Assembly: GCA_902826215.1 (NCBI GenBank)
Contig: CADEDY010000006.1
Location: 1-64,000 of the forward strand
From: an uncultured Bacteroidota bacterium
GTDB taxonomy: Bacteria > Bacteroidota > Bacteroidia > Flavobacteriales_F > PHOS-HE28
Direction: 5' to 3'
DNA length: 64,000 nucleotides
The first letter of the stretch is position 1, and every line of letters starts with the position of its first letter. The notes below the pieces were generated by a model. It was not told the origin of the DNA. It ran no database searches and saw nothing but the letters and a program-made list of their open reading frames with translations. Both the position numbers and the translations under genes were made by a program. This document shows positions 61,947 to 64,000 of the stretch, in pieces.

Positions 61947-62712
61947 GGTCCGTATGCCCATATGCCCGCAGGATCATGTTGCTCAGGAGGGCATAAGCGG
62001 CACGAAGATCGGGAACCTGTGTTAAGCGATCGAGGTGGCGGTGCACGGTGCCGATATCGCCGCGACGTGCAGGTCCGGTAAGCGCATCATGCGGACCCAA
62101 GACTCTGGCCTTTTCTGCCATGGCCGAGAAGGAAGGCACGATCAGATCCGAGGGAATGTTGTTCGCTTGGAGCAATGCTTGCGCAGCGTCCAATAAATGC
62201 AAGGGGAAGTTGGTGCTGATCGCCGCTGCGGCATGCACGAGTTCGCGATCGGCATGTGCGAGTTGCGTGACCCGCTCGCTCAATGAGTTGGCAAAGCTTA
62301 AGACCAAGCTTCGTGCACGCTCCGTGTTCGCATCCACCACCAAGGGGATACGCGCGAAGTCCATCGGTACTCCCGGACTCAAGGTCATCACTGGCCACAG
62401 CACGGCACGGTGGGCATGTGGTGCCAACCGCTCAAAGCCACTGGCACCGCTCAAGTGGACGAACACTGCATCGGAGGTCGGCAGTTCCTTGGCCACCTCT
62501 GCGATGGCATCGTCGCTCACGGCGATCAGGATCACGTCGCTGTTCGGCAACTGATCGGTAGGAGAGAGGGGTGTTGCATTCAATGCAGTTGCCAACTCTT
62601 GCGTACGATCCGCACTCCGTCCAGTAACGCTGACAATGGTGCAGTCCGCGCGTTGCAGGGCATGGCCTAAGTGAAAGGCTGCACGACCGGTCCCGATGAC
62701 GCTGATCGACAT
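61927..62712 (-). CDS. DUF2520/Rossmann-fold NAD(P)-binding protein
   Basis: 261 residues starting MSISVIGTGRAAFHLGHALQ, an NAD(P)-binding Rossmann motif, then DVILIAVSDDAIAEVAKELP and VHLSGASGFERLAPHAHRAV. The C-terminal domain (helical, VPSFSAMAEKARVLGPHDAL and TGPARRGDIGTVHRHLDRL) is the DUF2520 part. Relatives have 6-phosphogluconate-dehydrogenase-like folds; function is unknown. First gene of the leftward operon with the HAD phosphatase, UbiA, maf and the barrel protein. Confidence 0.9.
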   Translation of the reverse strand: MSISVIGTGRAAFHLGHALQRADCTIVSVTGRSADRTQELATALNATPLSPTDQLPNSDVILIAVSDDAIAEVAKELPTSDAVFVHLSGASGFERLAPHAHRAVLWPVMTLSPGVPMDFARIPLVVDANTERARSLVLSFANSLSERVTQLAHADRELVHAAAAISTNFPLHLLDAAQALLQANNIPSDLIVPSFSAMAEKARVLGPHDALTGPARRGDIGTVHRHLDRLTQVPDLRAAYALLSNMILRAYGHTDHDQHDV

Positions 62713-62861
62713 GGACCGGGTCGGGATATCTGCGAAGGGTTGCACGGTGCGAAGATCGGGCTTGTTCGAGGTGGAACGACAACGCTTCGGAACTGCCGGT
62801 CGTGAAGGCGGACAATGGATCCTTCCTCACCTTTGTACTCCCGTCCATACGGGAATAGCAC

Positions 62862-63443
62862 ATGCTCGGCCTTCAACTCCCCACCGACCCGCGCTGGGCG
62901 GAACTGATCCGCCAGGACCTCGCCGAACTGCTCACGGACCACGCTTGGTGCGAGCAGAAAGCCGCTAGCAACGCCATCAGCATGATCGTGCGCTATCCGG
63001 AACTGAGCGAGTTGGTCACCGAACTCACGCGCATCGCACAGGAGGAACTCGATCACTTCGGGCAGGTGGTGGCGCACATCCACAAGCGCGGCTGGGTGCT
63101 CGGCCCCGAGCGAAAGGACAACTACGTGAACGAACTCATGCAGTTCGTTCGCAAGGATGGTGGTCGCGATGAGCGCTTGGTGGACCGGCTGCTCTTCAGC
63201 GCCATGATCGAGGCGCGCAGCTGCGAACGCTTCAAATTGCTCACAGAGGAATGCCCCGATGAAGAACTGCGGGTCTTCTATCACGAGTTGATGGTGAGCG
63301 AAGCGGGGCACTATACCACTTTCATCGGCTTTGCCCGGAACCACGGCGGGCGCGTGGATGTGGACAAGCGCTGGGCCGAATTCCTGGCGTACGAAGCCGA
63401 GGTGGTGATGCGCTACGGCAAGGCTCCAACGATGCACGGTTGA
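62862..63443 (+). CDS. miaE: tRNA-(ms2io6A)-hydroxylase
   Basis: 193 residues, all helical. The di-iron ligands are visible in QEELDHFGQVVAHIHKRGW (Glu-x2-His) and SAMIEARSCERFKLL plus SEAGHYTTFIGFA (Glu-x2-His). MiaE hydroxylates the isopentenyl group of 2-methylthio-N6-isopentenyladenosine at position 37 of some tRNAs. The start at 62862 (MLGLQLPTDPRWAELIRQDL) fits the family. It is transcribed alone, and the M16 gene follows on the same strand after about 100 bases. Confidence 0.93.
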   Translation: MLGLQLPTDPRWAELIRQDLAELLTDHAWCEQKAASNAISMIVRYPELSELVTELTRIAQEELDHFGQVVAHIHKRGWVLGPERKDNYVNELMQFVRKDGGRDERLVDRLLFSAMIEARSCERFKLLTEECPDEELRVFYHELMVSEAGHYTTFIGFARNHGGRVDVDKRWAEFLAYEAEVVMRYGKAPTMHG

Positions 63444-63550
63444 GCGCGCTTCAGCTGTCAGGGTTTCAGAGCATCCTTCACTTCGGAACTATGGATCGGA
63501 GCGATGACTTCGCCAAAAAGCGGATCTTCGTGCCCCTTATCGTACATGCC

Positions 63551-64000
63551 ATGCGCACCCAATTGCTCCCCGTTCTGGCCATGATCACCATGGTTCCTGT
63601 ATCCGCCCAGAAGACCTACGAGTACACCTCGGTCCCGGGGGATCCCTTACAGGCTCGGATCTACAAATTGGACAACGGCCTACAGGTTTGGCTGAGCCGC
63701 AATACCGATGCGCCGCGCATCCAAACGAACATCGCCACCCGGGCGGGAAGCAAGAATGATCCAAGTGATGCCACGGGTTTGGCGCACTACCTGGAGCACA
63801 TGCTCTTCAAAGGCACCAGCCAGATCGGTACGACCAACTGGGCAGAGGAGAAAGTGATCCTCCAAGCCATCAGTGATGCCTACGAGCAGCGACGCACGGT
63901 CACTGATGATGCCGAACGCGAGCGCATCTACCACCGCATCGACAGCCTGAGCGCTGCTGCGGCTTCATTGGCGGTGCCGAACGAGTACGACAAGATGATC
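63551..64000 (+). CDS. M16 (insulinase) family peptidase, 3' end outside window
   Basis: The first 150 codons are visible. MRTQLLPVLAMITMVPVSAQ is a signal peptide, so I start at 63551; an in-frame ATG at 63491 would add 20 residues. YKLDNGLQVWLSRNTDAPR and the inverted zinc motif GLAHYLEHMLFKGT (HxxEH) mark an M16 metallopeptidase. A complete enzyme of this secreted type is usually about 900-980 residues. The reading frame is open through base 64000. Confidence 0.9.
   Translation, partial: MRTQLLPVLAMITMVPVSAQKTYEYTSVPGDPLQARIYKLDNGLQVWLSRNTDAPRIQTNIATRAGSKNDPSDATGLAHYLEHMLFKGTSQIGTTNWAEEKVILQAISDAYEQRRTVTDDAERERIYHRIDSLSAAAASLAVPNEYDKMI

Noticed and set aside
62667-63437. 256-codon frame on the minus strand opposite miaE.
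   Set aside because: Antisense to a well-defined hydroxylase gene.

Overview
The window reads as chromosome of a free-living member of the Bacteroidota, most likely a Flavobacteriales-type bacterium with fairly GC-rich DNA. The reasons are the many large secreted proteins with type IX secretion (T9SS) C-terminal tails of both type A and type B (gliding-motility-associated domain), a TonB-dependent receptor with an N-terminal carboxypeptidase-regulatory domain, Bacteroidota-specific families (DUF3667, DUF6787-like, SprB-like and PKD modules), starts without clear Shine-Dalgarno sequences, and promoters that fit the TTG-N20-TAnnTTTG pattern of this phylum. I see no tRNA, rRNA, CRISPR array, phage or insertion sequence. 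Coding density is high and genes sit in short operons on both strands.

Layout. 1-9.5 kb: a truncated PaaG-like enoyl-CoA hydratase, an FAD amine oxidoreductase, a very large repeat/coiled-coil protein with eleven repeat units (seven consecutive unit spacings are 201,201,201,201,201,189,201 nt), a TlpA-like thiol-disulfide oxidoreductase and release factor 3. 9.6-18 kb: a secreted PQQ-type sugar dehydrogenase and two large T9SS proteins. 18.5-26.9 kb: housekeeping and small genes (PhoH with PIN domain, SiaC-like DUF1987 protein, a three-gene secreted/TPR operon, a shorter paralogue of the repeat protein, an orphan Vsr endonuclease, a PD40 lipoprotein, a PA0069-type radical SAM protein, ThpR). 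27-35 kb: a PQQ dehydrogenase fused to PKD, PA14 and dockerin-like modules, a propeller protein, PAP2 phosphatase, a sorbosone dehydrogenase lipoprotein coupled to a universal stress protein, and an AT-hook protein. 35.9-41 kb: selD-mnmH (tRNA selenouridine), a class D beta-lactamase, and a secreted arylsulfotransferase.

41.1-48.7 kb is the most unusual part: fifteen co-directional genes headed by an ArsR repressor. Eight are SRPBCC/AHSA1 domain proteins; the rest are two DUF1801 proteins, a GyrI-like ligand-binding protein, an AlkD-type DNA glycosylase, a YdeI/OmdA protein and a DoxX membrane protein. Just upstream lies a near-palindrome ATTTAACC-GAAT-GGTTTAAT placed exactly between a -33 TTG and a perfect -7 TACGTTTG, so the whole array is probably one ligand-controlled, self-repressed unit, perhaps for handling small hydrophobic or alkylating compounds.

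48.7-64 kb: a TonB-dependent receptor, an F420-type NADP oxidoreductase, mazG with a DUF3667 membrane protein, two adjacent T9SS type B surface proteins, a leftward operon (DUF2520, KdsC-like phosphatase, UbiA-family geranylgeranylglycerol-phosphate transferase-like enzyme, Maf, outer-membrane barrel), miaE, and the start of an M16 peptidase that runs off the right edge.
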